A stretch of DNA of 64,000 nucleotides from Phycisphaeraceae bacterium (GCA_015709595.1 CP054178.1:558001-622000), one strand, 5' to 3'. Shown: positions 8,026 to 17,210, numbered from the stretch's first letter. Program-made: numbers and translations. Notes: generated by a model not told the origin, from the letters alone.

Positions 8026-8916
8026 TCAGGTCGAGCATCCTACCGGCGGCGAAACCGCCGTGGAAGAGCGCGGTTGCGGTTCCTCCGGCCGTCGCCCCTC
8101 CGCCCAGTTGATGGCGTACCACGCCGCCGCGTCGGGCCGGGCGCACCACTCGCGGAAACCCGCGAGCAAGCGATCCAGAACCTGCTCCGAAAGACCACCC
8201 AGCGCGATGATCGCTTCCCGCGCCCCATCCAGAATCCGCAGCATGTTGCCCGTGATGAGCGGCCAGGTTGGGCTGCCGGCGCAACTGCCGAAGAACAGGA
8301 ACGTGTTGCGCACCGGCCTGGCCCCCGCGCGATGCAGCAGCGGCACGAGATTCCGGCCCACAAATGGATCATTGCCCGCCTTCAGGTACGTCTCGATGTA
8401 CGCCCTCCAGAGCGCGTTGAACCCCGGGCACTCCGGCGCCAGCCGCAGTGTGGCATGGTCGTCATCCAGCAGCACGATTCGGCCGCCCGGCCTGACGGCC
8501 CGCACCATCTGACGCACGATCGCCAGCGGCTGGGACACATGCTCCAGCAGAAACCGCGCGTGAGCCAGGTCGAATGTCCCCCACTCTTCGGACGCAAGCG
8601 GCGGATCGGTCGCATCGCCAGCGCGCAGATCCACCAGATCGCGCTCCCCCGCCGCTTCCGCCTGCCGCAGGCCCTCGGCCCGCTGAGCGTCGTCACGCTC
8701 GATGCCGACGACGACGCCGCGACCGCGCCCCCGGACGGCCCGCGCCATCGCCCGCGACAGCTGCATCAGCCCGCAACCGAAGTCGATGATCCGTTCGTCG
8801 CCGCGCAGGGCCAGTTCGTGCAGGCAGGCGTCGTTGATGAGCGTGTTGAGATCGGAAAGGCGCGACTGCTCGGCGGACGACGTGCCATGGACGTAGAAGG
8901 GCTGCGTGCTGGACAT
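8026..8916 (-). CDS. Class I SAM-dependent methyltransferase, substrate unknown
   Basis: The protein has 296 residues. The SAM-binding loop is IIDFGCGLMQLS (43-54), followed by an acidic residue after the second strand (VVGIERDD), a GDATDPP motif and FDLAHARFLLEH / VRPGGRIVLLDDD, which are motifs I-III of class I methyltransferases. The C-terminal third (GNMLRILDGAREAI and following) has the mixed composition of a small-molecule methyltransferase lid. It lies 21 bases upstream of the cytochrome b562 gene on the same strand, so one transcript is possible, but the methyltransferase gives no hint of a haem role. The last 20 residues are Pro/Ser-rich and probably disordered. Confidence 0.82.
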   Translation of the reverse strand: MSSTQPFYVHGTSSAEQSRLSDLNTLINDACLHELALRGDERIIDFGCGLMQLSRAMARAVRGRGRGVVVGIERDDAQRAEGLRQAEAAGERDLVDLRAGDATDPPLASEEWGTFDLAHARFLLEHVSQPLAIVRQMVRAVRPGGRIVLLDDDHATLRLAPECPGFNALWRAYIETYLKAGNDPFVGRNLVPLLHRAGARPVRNTFLFFGSCAGSPTWPLITGNMLRILDGAREAIIALGGLSEQVLDRLLAGFREWCARPDAAAWYAINWAEGRRPEEPQPRSSTAVSPPVGCST

Positions 8917-9034
8917 GCCGCGCGACTCCGTGGACGGACGGAGAGTGTACCGGAGTCGCGTGGCGAGGCCGCGTCCATTCCAGCCCGGCGCCGGGCGTTC
9001 CCGTGGAGCGATTCGAGCCGCGGATGGTCGCGGC

Positions 9035-9733
9035 TTACACCGCGTGGTCGCCCTTCTGATCGAGCAGCGCCGTCATCTGCCGCGCCATCGGCGTGAGTTC
9101 GCCCGGTTGCTCCCCCGCCCGCTCGCCGGTCAGCGCCGCCGGGTCCACCCACCGCACCGAGTCATACTCGCGCGGCTCGAAACGGATGTCGTCCGTCACG
9201 GCCGCTCGCAGTCGATACGCGATCTCCCAGCAGTCGAGCACCTTGTCGTACAGGATGGCGACGGCCACGGGATCGGCGGACGCGACCAGCCCGACTTCCT
9301 CGCGCAGTTCCTCCAGAATCGCCTGTCGCGGCTGCATCCCGCCGTCCACCACGCCCGAGGGAGCGAATTCCCACATCCCTTCGTAGGCCGACACACCCAC
9401 GGCCCGGCGGCCCATGAGCACCCGCCCCTGGTGAACAAGCAGTCCCTTCACACCCAGTGAGCGCACGCCGAGATCACGCCACCCCTTCTGCACCGCGTGC
9501 CAGCGATAGGCGCACTCCATGACATGGATCGACGCCCCGCCGTGCCCGTTGCGATGCACGCCCAGCACATGCCAGATGCGCCCGTCGAAGTACGCGGGAT
9601 TGCGCGCGCACAGCGTTCGCCAGCGCTGCTCCGCCTGCTCCAGCACCGGCGTCTGCACGTTCGGCACGAAGGGCTCCGGCTGCACGTGCAGCACGGGCGG
9701 GCGCCGGAGTCGGATGAGGCGGGCGGCGTTCAT
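9035..9733 (-). CDS. Nudix hydrolase with a degenerate Nudix box
   Basis: Nudix enzymes hydrolyse nucleoside diphosphates linked to another moiety. The box lies at residues 127-149, GVVDGGMQPRQAILEELREE followed by VGL. Compared with GX5EX7REUXEEXGU, the metal-binding EE (145-146) and the final G-L are intact, but the first Glu is Met and the Arg is Glu. The N-terminal 90 residues (AEQRWRTLCARNPAYFDGRI and HGGASIHVMECAYRW) resemble the extension seen in a group of uncharacterised Nudix proteins. Catalysis is plausible but the altered box leaves the substrate open. The gene is divergent from tspO with about 47 bases between the starts. Confidence 0.8.
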   Translation of the reverse strand: MNAARLIRLRRPPVLHVQPEPFVPNVQTPVLEQAEQRWRTLCARNPAYFDGRIWHVLGVHRNGHGGASIHVMECAYRWHAVQKGWRDLGVRSLGVKGLLVHQGRVLMGRRAVGVSAYEGMWEFAPSGVVDGGMQPRQAILEELREEVGLVASADPVAVAILYDKVLDCWEIAYRLRAAVTDDIRFEPREYDSVRWVDPAALTGERAGEQPGELTPMARQMTALLDQKGDHAV

Positions 9734-9780
9734 GCGTTCGAAGCAGTGGGCGGATGCGTCGATCCTATGATCCCCGCAGG

Positions 9781-10251
9781 ATGGGACGATCCTCGATCAT
9801 CGCGCTCGTCGTCTGCGTGCTGGCCTGCTTCGCCGCGGCGGGCATCGGCGGGCTCGCCACCAGGCCGGGCGAGTGGTACGCCTCGATCGCCAAACCCTCG
9901 TTCACGCCGCCCAACTGGCTCTTCGGCCCGGTGTGGACTCTGCTCTATGCCATGATGGCCGTCGCTGTCTGGCTGGTATGGGAGCGCCGCATGCACGCAC
10001 CCGTCGGCTGGGCCCTGGCGGTGTTCAGCGTCCAACTTGTGCTCAATGCCCTGTGGTCGGTGCTGTTCTTCGGGCTGCACCGGCCCGGCGCGGCGCTGAT
10101 CGACCTGGCGCTGCTGTGGCTGGCCATTCTCGCGTCGATTGTGCTGTTCTGGCGCGTTTCGATCGTCGGCGCCTGGATGCTCATGCCATACCTTGCTTGG
10201 GTCAGTTTCGCGGCGGTGCTCAACGCGTCCATCTGGTGGCTGAACCGATGA
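9781..10251 (+). CDS. tspO: TspO/MBR family membrane protein
   Basis: This is a five-helix membrane protein of 156 residues with the family signatures WYASIAKPSFTPPNWLFGPV (loop 1 and helix 2), QLVLNALWSVLFFGLHRPGA (helix 3) and PYLAWVSFAAVLNASIWWLN (helix 5). TspO proteins bind porphyrins and related tetrapyrroles; their bacterial role is in stress or photosynthesis regulation and is not settled. The ATG at 9781 is used because it lies just before the first helix; an in-frame ATG 27 bases upstream is possible. Its stop overlaps the start of the next gene (ATGA), so the two are translationally coupled. Confidence 0.92.
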   Translation: MGRSSIIALVVCVLACFAAAGIGGLATRPGEWYASIAKPSFTPPNWLFGPVWTLLYAMMAVAVWLVWERRMHAPVGWALAVFSVQLVLNALWSVLFFGLHRPGAALIDLALLWLAILASIVLFWRVSIVGAWMLMPYLAWVSFAAVLNASIWWLNR

Positions 10252-10937
10252 GCGACCACCCCGCGCTGCTGAAGTCACTTGCGGCACGGTATGCGCTGCG
10301 CGAGGAGACGTTTCAGCACAGGCGGCTGTCGTTGCGCCTGCTCATGCCCCGCGCCGCGGACGAACTGCTGGACGAGGCCGCGTTCGAGTGCGATGAGCGC
10401 ATGCCCTACTGGGCGGAGCTCTGGCCTTCCGCGAGGACGCTGGCCCGATTCCTCATTGACCGACCGCCCCTGCCGGGCTCGCGAATCATTGAACTGGGCG
10501 CGGGCCTGGCGCTCCCGTCGCTCGTGCTGCGACGGATGGGCCTCGACCCGCTGGCGACGGATCACAACCAGGACGCCATGCCCTTCGTCGCCCTCAATGC
10601 AGCGCGGAACGGCGTGACCGACGTTCGCACGACGCTCCTCGACTGGCGCGACCCGGAGCCGCGGCTGGGCCGCTTCGACCTGATCCTCGCGGCGGACGTG
10701 CTCTATGAGCATCGCAACATCGACATGCTGGCGACCTGCCTGCCGCGACTGATGGCCCCCGGCGGCCTGTTCCTGCTGGCCGACCCGGGGCGGCGGCACC
10801 TGCCGGCATTCCTTGATCGCCTTCGCACGGATGGCTGGCGCGAGGGTGAGTCCATTGTGATCGAGGAGACGCAGCGGCTTTCGACCGGCGACGCCGTGAG
10901 CCGGGTTCGGGTGACGGGGTTGACCGCAAGTGAGTGA
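10248..10937 (+). CDS. METTL21/Methyltransf_16-like SAM-dependent methyltransferase
   Basis: The protein has 229 residues and starts at ATG 10248 inside the tspO stop. PYWAELWPSARTLARFL precedes the SAM loop IIELGAGLALPSLVLRRMG, and then come TDHNQDAM, FDLILAADVLYE and LMAPGGLFLLADPGRRH. The W-P-[SA] segment before motif I and the DxLY-E motif are typical of the Methyltransf_16 group, many of which methylate protein lysines. The target here is unknown. The coupling to tspO suggests co-expression but not a shared pathway. Confidence 0.85.
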   Translation: MSDHPALLKSLAARYALREETFQHRRLSLRLLMPRAADELLDEAAFECDERMPYWAELWPSARTLARFLIDRPPLPGSRIIELGAGLALPSLVLRRMGLDPLATDHNQDAMPFVALNAARNGVTDVRTTLLDWRDPEPRLGRFDLILAADVLYEHRNIDMLATCLPRLMAPGGLFLLADPGRRHLPAFLDRLRTDGWREGESIVIEETQRLSTGDAVSRVRVTGLTASE

Positions 10938-11009
10938 GGGAGTCTGGCGTGGTCGGCGTTCAGGCGTCGGTGATCGACAGGCGGCGTGGTTCGTTCGTGT
11001 GAGGGGCCG

Positions 11010-12665
11010 TCACTGGGCTTCTTCCCCAAACCGAATCCCCTGCGCCAGTGGCAGATCGCTGCCCCAGTTGATGGTGCAGGTCTGGCGGCGCATGTACTGT
11101 TTCCAGGCGTCGCTGCCGCTTTCACGTCCGCCGCCGGTGTCCTTCTCGCCGCCGAACGCCCCCCCGATCTCGGCGCCGCTGGTGCCGATGTTGACGTTGG
11201 CGATGCCGCAGTCGCTGCCGTCCACCGACAGGAACCGCTCCGCGCTGCGCACCGAGTCGGTGAAGATCGCGCTCGACAGCCCCTGCGCCACCGAGTTCTG
11301 GATGGCGATGGCGTCATCCAGATCCTCGAACTCCATCACGTACAGGATCGGGGCGAAGGTTTCTTCCTGCACGACGTCGGGAATCCGCAACCCTCTCCCC
11401 TTGGGAGAGGGCTGGGTGAGGGCGTTTTCGCCTGCTGTATTGCCGCCCTTCACCCCCGACCCCTCTCCCGCGGGGAGAGGGGAGACAGGCACGCGCACGA
11501 TGGTCGGCTCGACGAAATAGCCCGGCTTGTCTCTCCACCGGTCCAGACCCGCGAGGCCCCCGCAGAGGATCTCGCAGCCATCCGCCTCTGCCCGCTCCAG
11601 CGCGGCCCGCATCGCGTCCACCGCCTGCCGGTTGATGAGCGGTCCCATCAATGTGCCCGGCGTCATCGGGTCGCCGATGGGCACGGACCGGTAGGCCTGC
11701 ACCAGCCGTTCGGTGACGATGTTGACGATGTCGCGGTGACAGATGAGCCGACGCGTCGTGGTGCAGCGCTGTCCCGCGGTGCCCACCGCGCCGAAGAGCA
11801 CGCCGCGTACGACCAATTCCAGATCCGCGTCCGGCGTCACGATGATGGCGTTGTTGCCGCCCAGCTCCAGCAGCGTGCGCCCCAGTCGCTGCGCCACCAC
11901 GGCGCCCACGTGGCGCCCCATGCGGCAGGAGCCGGTGGCGCTGATGAGCGGCAGCCGCCCGTCGCGGATCATCGTCTCCCCCACCTCCGCGTCCGTGCCG
12001 ATCACCAGCCCGAACACGTCCGCCGGGTCACCCTCGCCCTGCGGGGGCCGGAAGATGTCCTGCTCGCGCATCACCCGCCGCGCGAGGTTGTTGATCGCGA
12101 TGGCGCAGAGCGGCGCGGCGAGCGACGGCTTCCACACCATTGTGTCGCCGCACACCGCTGCGATCATGGCGTTCCACGCCCATACCGCCACGGGGAAGTT
12201 GAACGCCGTGATGACGCCGATCACGCCCAGCGGGTGCCACTGCTCGTACATGCGGTGCCTGGGTCGCTCGGAGTGCATGGACAGCCCGTACAACTGTCGC
12301 GACAGCCCCACGGCGAAGTCGGCGATGTCGATGCATTCGACCACCTCGCCCACACCCTCGGCCCTGATCTTGCCGACTTCCAGCGTCACCAGTTCACCAA
12401 GTTGCTGCTCGTGCTGGCGAATGGCCAACCCGATGCGGCGGACGATCTCCCCCCGCTTGGGGGCAGGCAGCCGCCGCCATGCCCGTTGCACGAGCACGGC
12501 CCGGCGAACCGTGTCGTCGTACTGATTCCGATTCTGCAGGCGGACCGCCGCGATGGGCTGCCCGGTGGCGGGGTTCTCGGAAAGGACGGCGTCCGTTCCG
12601 GCGGCCTCGGGGGGCAGCACACGGGGATCATCCAACAGAAGAGAACGAAGCGATTCCAAGGCCAT
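11010..12665 (-). CDS. Aldehyde dehydrogenase of the ALDH7 (antiquitin) type
   Basis: NAD(P)-dependent aldehyde oxidation; ALDH7A1 acts on alpha-aminoadipic semialdehyde in lysine breakdown. Diagnostic segments are ITAFNFPVAVWAWNAMIAAV, LLELGGNNAIIV, the catalytic-Cys segment GTAGQRCTTTRRL, NIGTSGAEIGGAFGGEK and GGGRESGSDAWKQYMRR, all very close to antiquitin. The start ATG 12665 gives 551 residues against about 510 normally. The extra length is an insert at about residues 392-426 (PLPAGEGSGVKGGNTAGENA and following) encoded by two inverted copies of a palindromic repeat. It falls after PTIVRV and before QEETFAPILYV, between two conserved blocks. No other lysine-degradation gene lies nearby, so the in vivo substrate is an inference. 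Confidence 0.9.
   Translation of the reverse strand: MALESLRSLLLDDPRVLPPEAAGTDAVLSENPATGQPIAAVRLQNRNQYDDTVRRAVLVQRAWRRLPAPKRGEIVRRIGLAIRQHEQQLGELVTLEVGKIRAEGVGEVVECIDIADFAVGLSRQLYGLSMHSERPRHRMYEQWHPLGVIGVITAFNFPVAVWAWNAMIAAVCGDTMVWKPSLAAPLCAIAINNLARRVMREQDIFRPPQGEGDPADVFGLVIGTDAEVGETMIRDGRLPLISATGSCRMGRHVGAVVAQRLGRTLLELGGNNAIIVTPDADLELVVRGVLFGAVGTAGQRCTTTRRLICHRDIVNIVTERLVQAYRSVPIGDPMTPGTLMGPLINRQAVDAMRAALERAEADGCEILCGGLAGLDRWRDKPGYFVEPTIVRVPVSPLPAGEGSGVKGGNTAGENALTQPSPKGRGLRIPDVVQEETFAPILYVMEFEDLDDAIAIQNSVAQGLSSAIFTDSVRSAERFLSVDGSDCGIANVNIGTSGAEIGGAFGGEKDTGGGRESGSDAWKQYMRRQTCTINWGSDLPLAQGIRFGEEAQ
11391..11483. repeat. Two inverted copies of the palindromic repeat inside the ALDH gene
   Basis: Copy a (11391-11423) has core CTCTCCCCTTGGGAGAG followed by GGCTGGGTGAGGGCG. 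Copy b (11448-11482) is the reverse complement type, with CTCTCCCGCGGGGAGAG. Both match the gpsA repeat at 1398-1431. Together they add about 35 codons without breaking the frame. Confidence 0.75.
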
Positions 12666-13128
12666 GCGCCAGTGTACGCGCCGACGCCTGACCATGCCGA
12701 ACCATTCCGGGCGAGTGGATATCTCCGCCGCCAAGGACCATCCGGTGAAGTCGCTTCGATCCGGTGGGCTTCCGGCCAGCGGGCTCCCGCGGGGGGTACG
12801 AGCCGAGTTCCCCAATCCATCAAAAAAGATGAAAAAAGTTGTCACTTCCCTCTGGCGGAGCGGTTCGGGCTGAGGTAGTTTAGTTATCGCTCGGAACTCC
12901 AGAAGCCGCCGGCAGCGGAGTTCAGGGTCGATCCGCCCGCCCATTCATGTCTTGCGGGTTGATCGAGGTGGTGCGTCACCACCGAACCAAGTTCGTCACG
13001 AGACGTTCCGCAGAAGTGGGGTCCTTCTCCGGTTCGCCGCGTTGACATCGCATGCGTCGCCTTCGGGCGTCGCGTGGTTGGCTCAGCATGTCTACCTGCT
13101 GCCGGCCGACTGTGAGAAAGGAAACGCA
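12666..13128. other. Intergenic region upstream of the prepilin gene
   Basis: This is 463 bases without a convincing gene between the divergent ALDH and prepilin starts. It contains the most AT-rich tract nearby, two A6 runs at 12822-12837, followed directly by TTGTCA (12839-12844), which would suit an UP element plus -35 box reading toward the prepilin. No acceptable -10 lies 16-18 bases further on, so no promoter is called. The final bases before the prepilin ATG carry AAAGGA. Confidence 0.4.
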
Positions 13129-14151
13129 ATGCATAGCAAGCGTGGCTTCACCCTCATCGAACTGCTGGTGGTGATCTCGATCATCGCCCTGCTGATCGGG
13201 CTTCTGCTGCCCGCCATCGGCAAGGCGCGTGACTCGGCCAAGGTCACCATCTCCCTGAGCAACCTCCGCAACTTCGGAGCCGCTCACGCCACCTACGCCT
13301 CGGAGTGGAACGGGCGTCAGTGGACCACCTGCCCGGATGACCTCACCGTCATGGTGACGGCGCCCGTGTGGAAGTCTTCCTACGCCGGCACCCCGGTGCC
13401 CCCGGTTCCGCTGGGGTTCGACAAGAACGGTCTGCACTTCCAGACCACCAGCGGCTGGGCGATCATCCCCATGTGGTGGCCGGGCAACTGCTCGCTGGGC
13501 TCGTTCCGCGCCTTCCACACCAAGCCCTTCAACCAGTACATCAACAAGAAGGTCTACGACCCGATCTTCTGGTGCCCGAAGGACTACACGATCAACGACA
13601 AGATCTACCAGTGGCAGGATGATCCGGGCGAGTGGGTCAACGGCGCTTCGTTCTACTTCTCGTCGTACTGCACCTCGGTGGCGGCCCAGGTCAGCCCCGA
13701 CGTGTACCGCGGCGTGAACCAGGGCGGCGCCCAGCGGGCGGACATCCTTCCCGCCGGTCACCGGTCGCCCAACCTGTCCAGCGCGACCTACCCGGACCTG
13801 AAGACCCACATGCTGGAGCACTACTGGCTCCAGAACAACCCCTCGGAGTCGATCCCCGGCACCGCGGGCGTGCCGTGGTTCTTCAACATGGGACCGGACT
13901 CGACTCCCGCCACGCTCTTCTTCGACGGGCACTGCCGCATGATGAGCGTGCGTGAGGCGGTCGCCTCCAGCCGCCGCGTCGTGAACCAGGGCGGCGAGCG
14001 TCTGGATGCTCAGGATCCCGGCTGCTTCGGCTCGGGCGGCTACTTCCAGTCGTACGGCTACGCCGGCGCCAACACCCGTGGCGAGATCAACTCGTACCAC
14101 GTGTTCACCCGCGACGGCATCAAGGGCCGCGACACCATCGGCAGCGGCTGA
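13129..14151 (+). CDS. Type IV prepilin-like (pseudopilin) protein, stand-alone
   Basis: The N-terminus [20 protein letters not shown] is a textbook prepilin cleavage/methylation site: cut after Gly, mature Phe1, Glu5, then a hydrophobic helix. The 340-residue protein has a large globular part and an FFDGH motif ([15 protein letters not shown]) like the H-x9-DG proteins that are abundant in Planctomycetes. The start ATG 13129 follows AAAGGA by seven bases. Codon choice is very uniform (AAG, AAC, TTC, GAC), which suggests high expression. A strong terminator follows at 14223. No pilus assembly genes are nearby, so the peptidase and secretion machinery must be encoded elsewhere. Function is unknown, presumably a surface or envelope fibre component. 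Confidence 0.88.
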   Translation: MHSKRGFTLIELLVVISIIALLIGLLLPAIGKARDSAKVTISLSNLRNFGAAHATYASEWNGRQWTTCPDDLTVMVTAPVWKSSYAGTPVPPVPLGFDKNGLHFQTTSGWAIIPMWWPGNCSLGSFRAFHTKPFNQYINKKVYDPIFWCPKDYTINDKIYQWQDDPGEWVNGASFYFSSYCTSVAAQVSPDVYRGVNQGGAQRADILPAGHRSPNLSSATYPDLKTHMLEHYWLQNNPSESIPGTAGVPWFFNMGPDSTPATLFFDGHCRMMSVREAVASSRRVVNQGGERLDAQDPGCFGSGGYFQSYGYAGANTRGEINSYHVFTRDGIKGRDTIGSG

Positions 14152-14222
14152 TCCCGCGATCACGCACTGCTGAAACGCCCGACGGTTCTCCGAGCACGAC
14201 GGGCGAACGAAGACCCCGAAAG

Positions 14223-14247
14223 CCCGCGCAGCAATGCGCGGGTTTTT
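14223..14247 (+). terminator. Rho-independent terminator of the prepilin gene
   Basis: CCCGCGC and GCGCGGG form a perfect 7-bp stem with a six-base loop, followed by TTTTT. It lies 70 bases after the prepilin stop. Confidence 0.85.
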
Positions 14248-14325
14248 CATTGCGCGACCAGGTGTTCAGAAACTCTTCGGATCATCCGTAGAATGGCCGA
14301 AGAGACTTCCCAATGAGTCAAAACC

Positions 14326-14973
14326 ATGTCCGACGCCCGCCCACCACAGGATGACCGCCCGTCGCTGTGGCGCGACCTTGTTGCCGGCCAGCTTGGCTTC
14401 ATCCCGCGACTGGCGCTGAGTTTCACCTCAGCCGTCCTTGTGACCGCAGGTCTTCTGCTCGGGCTGGCGATGATCCAGCAGGTGCGCCACGTGTGGGTTG
14501 ACGATGTCTCCATCGGCGCGGGCCTGGCGGTGATCGTCTGGATCGGCACGCTCGTCTGGCTGTGGCGGGGGTATCCGCGATACAGGCGGATCATTCGGGC
14601 CACGCTGCTGTGCCTGGGCATCTGGACGGCGGTCATCGTCGCGTGCGTCGCCGCGTCGATGGCGACGTGGGAGGAGGAGTTCTGGATCGCGGGGTTCATA
14701 TTCCTCGGCTTCGCGGCGACGTTCATCGTCATCACCGCCTCGGCCTACGGCGGGTCGCGTGGACGCCCCATCGCATCCAGCAAGGGCGGCGTCAACGTCA
14801 GCTGTGTGCAGTGCGGCTACTCCATGATGGGGCTCAACGACTGCACCTGCCCGGAGTGCGGACGGCGCTACACCATCGACGAGTTGATCGTGCTGCAGGA
14901 TTACGAGGCCATCCGTCGCGGCGCTGGCGGGGCTCCCGCGCCAGACGCGCCGTCGCCTGAACGATCCCAGTAA
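14326..14973 (+). CDS. Membrane protein with C-terminal zinc ribbon
   Basis: The 215-residue protein has about four membrane helices (roughly 25-45, 60-80, 93-113, 120-145) and a cytoplasmic tail with CVQCGYSMMGL and CTCPECGRRYTID, four Cys in two C-x2-C knuckles. This C-x-x-C-G-Y ... CPECG ribbon is a recurrent Planctomycete arrangement; another example is at 22294. The function is unknown. The 3' end overlaps the convergent mnmG by about 70 bases, and the last 15 residues are Pro/Ala-rich. Confidence 0.8.
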   Translation: MSDARPPQDDRPSLWRDLVAGQLGFIPRLALSFTSAVLVTAGLLLGLAMIQQVRHVWVDDVSIGAGLAVIVWIGTLVWLWRGYPRYRRIIRATLLCLGIWTAVIVACVAASMATWEEEFWIAGFIFLGFAATFIVITASAYGGSRGRPIASSKGGVNVSCVQCGYSMMGLNDCTCPECGRRYTIDELIVLQDYEAIRRGAGGAPAPDAPSPERSQ

Positions 14974-16991
14974 CGCCGCACCGCCACCGCCAGGATGGTC
15001 AGGTCCGCGGGGTTGACGCCCGCCAGACGCCCCGCCTGCCCCAGCGTGGCGGGACGAAACTTCTCCAGCGCCTCGCGGGTTTCGCGGCGAAGACCGGGGA
15101 CCGACTGAACATCCAGGTCCGCGGGCAATCGCGTGTGCTCGGCGCGCTGGTGACGTTTGATTTCAGCCCGTTGCCGCGCGATGTAGCCCTCGTACTGCAC
15201 GTCGATCATCACGCGTTCGACGAGCCGTCGATCGACGCCCGGCTCACCCAGCAGCTCGAGCAGCCGCTCCAGCGTCGCCTCGGGGCGGCGGGCCCACTCC
15301 GCCAGCGATCTCCCATCGCGTCGCACGGCGTGGAACGCGGCGCGAAGCCGGTCCAACTCGCGGACGCGGGCCTCGAACATCCGCCAGCGATGGTCGTCCA
15401 CCAGCCCCAGTTCACGTCCCAGCGGCGTGAGACGCGCGTCCGCGTTGTCGGCCCGCAGCAGCAGCCGATGCTCGGCCCGGCTGGTGAACATGCGATAGGG
15501 TTCGCGCGGCGTCTTGGTGACCAGATCATCCATCATCACGCCGATGTAGGCCGCGTCGCGCCCCAGCGTGACGGCATCCTGCCCGCGCGCAAACCGCGCG
15601 GCGTTCAGCCCCGCGACCAGCCCCTGACCCGCGGCCTCCTCGTATCCGCTGGTGCCGTTGATCTGTCCCGCCAGGAACAGTCCCGGCACGCGCCGCGTCA
15701 TGCCCGTGGCGTCGATCTGGTGCGGCCAGACCATGTCGTACTCCACCGCATAGCCCCAGCGCAGGATGGCCGCACGTTCACACCCCGGCATGGTGCGCAC
15801 CAGCCGCTCCTGCACCTCACGCGGCAGGGACGTGGAGATGCCGTTGCAGTACACCTCGTTGGTGTGCAGCGACTCGGGTTCGAGAAAGACGTGGTGCGAC
15901 TCGCGCTCGGCGAAACGGACCACCTTGTCCTCGATTGACGGACAGTAGCGCGGCCCGCATTCCGCCTCGATCTGGCCGGAGTACATCGGGGCGCGGTGAA
16001 TGTTGGCGCGGATCAGGTCGTGCGCCTCGCGCGTGGTCGCCGTCTGATGGCACAACGTCTGCGGCAGATTCGGGAAACACCCGGCGGGCATCGCGTCGGG
16101 CGAAAGGTCAGAGAACGGAACCGGCGCCGCGTCGCCCGGCTGGGGCGTCAGCGATTCGAAGTCGATGGACTGAGCAGCCAGCCGAGGCGGCGTGCCCGTC
16201 TTCAGGCGCCCCAACTCGAACCCAAGCGAGCGCAGCATCGCCGAAATGCCCACCGCGCTGCCCTCGCCCACGCGCCCGCCGGGCGTGCGATCCTCGCCGG
16301 TGTGCATCAGCGCCCGCATGAACGTGCCCGTCGTCAGGACAACCGAGCGGGCGAAGAGTCGATGCACGCCCGCGATCGCCTCACGAGACGGCGCGGCGAA
16401 GACCGGCCTGGCCAGCCCGGCGTTGGACAGGTTCCACTCGATCGCCCGCGCGTCGGGCGCCGCCACCGAGGCGGAACCGGGAAGCACCACGCCTCGCACG
16501 CGGCCATCCTCGACGATGAGTTCATCCACCGTGCCCGCGATCACCTCGATGCCGGGGTGGCCGGCGATCAGGCGCTGCACCTCGGCGGCGTAGGCGTACT
16601 TGTCGCACTGCGCCCGCGGCCCGCGCACGGCGGGGCCCTTGGACATGTTGAGCACGCGAAACTGGATGCCGGTGGCGTCGGCGGCCAGCGCCATCACGCC
16701 GCCCAGCGCGTCAATCTCGCGCACGATCTGCCCCTTGGCCAGCCCGCCGATGGCGGGGTTGCATGACATGGCGCCGATCTTCGACGGGTCCATGGTGACC
16801 AGCGCCACGCGCGGCCCTCCGGGAACGCGCTTGCTCCGAGGGGAAAACCCGAGACGGACATCGTCCGCAACCGTACGCCAACCCCCCCCACCGCTCCCAT
16901 CCTCGGTCATCAGCGCCTTGGCAGCCGCCCACGCGGCTTCGACGCCCGCGTGTCCGCCGCCGATGACGATGACGTCGTACGACTGCCGCAT
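14901..16991 (-). CDS. mnmG: tRNA uridine-5-carboxymethylaminomethyl modification enzyme MnmG
   Basis: This FAD protein works with MnmE to modify U34 of several tRNAs. Motifs are VIVIGGGHAGVEAAWAAA at the N-terminus, MSCNPAIGGLAKGQIVREID, GPAVRGPRAQCDK, LTTGTFM...GGRVGE, RLKTGTPPRL, CPSIEDKVVRF and GYEEAAGQGLVAGLNAARF, plus the C-terminal helical domain (YEGYIARQRAEI). The start ATG 16991 is placed one residue before the FAD motif. The protein is 696 residues against about 630 usually. One insert (about residues 27-58, including GGGGWRTVADDVRLGFSPRS) separates the first helix from the VALVTMDPSKIG strand, and a second lies before LTTGTFM (ARAIEWNLSNAGLARPVFAA and following). Both stay in frame and the catalytic segments are intact. 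Confidence 0.95.
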   Translation of the reverse strand: MRQSYDVIVIGGGHAGVEAAWAAAKALMTEDGSGGGGWRTVADDVRLGFSPRSKRVPGGPRVALVTMDPSKIGAMSCNPAIGGLAKGQIVREIDALGGVMALAADATGIQFRVLNMSKGPAVRGPRAQCDKYAYAAEVQRLIAGHPGIEVIAGTVDELIVEDGRVRGVVLPGSASVAAPDARAIEWNLSNAGLARPVFAAPSREAIAGVHRLFARSVVLTTGTFMRALMHTGEDRTPGGRVGEGSAVGISAMLRSLGFELGRLKTGTPPRLAAQSIDFESLTPQPGDAAPVPFSDLSPDAMPAGCFPNLPQTLCHQTATTREAHDLIRANIHRAPMYSGQIEAECGPRYCPSIEDKVVRFAERESHHVFLEPESLHTNEVYCNGISTSLPREVQERLVRTMPGCERAAILRWGYAVEYDMVWPHQIDATGMTRRVPGLFLAGQINGTSGYEEAAGQGLVAGLNAARFARGQDAVTLGRDAAYIGVMMDDLVTKTPREPYRMFTSRAEHRLLLRADNADARLTPLGRELGLVDDHRWRMFEARVRELDRLRAAFHAVRRDGRSLAEWARRPEATLERLLELLGEPGVDRRLVERVMIDVQYEGYIARQRAEIKRHQRAEHTRLPADLDVQSVPGLRRETREALEKFRPATLGQAGRLAGVNPADLTILAVAVRRYWDRSGDGASGAGAPPAPRRMAS

Positions 16992-17210
16992 GGACGGGTA
17001 CGATAGGCGAATCCGGCCGATTTCACCCGAAAACCGAGCGGTTCGAGGGTGACGCGATGGCCCGCACCGGGCCGATGGATCGCGCTCGGCGGAATGAGCC
17101 GGTCGCCGCGCCATGCCGGGCGATCTTCCCTCAGGGCCTGCATCGGGAGGCGTGCGCCACGGTTGGCCGGGATTCACCCATCGCATGAGTGAAGCCCGGC
17201 GTCCTGACCG

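Noticed and set aside
9196-9438. Alternative protein in another frame of the Nudix gene
   Set aside because: It overlaps a real gene on the same strand and has poor codon bias.
12822-12884. Promoter with A-tract and TTGTCA before the prepilin gene
   Set aside because: The A-tracts and -35-like hexamer are suggestive, but no -10 of any quality lies at a workable distance.
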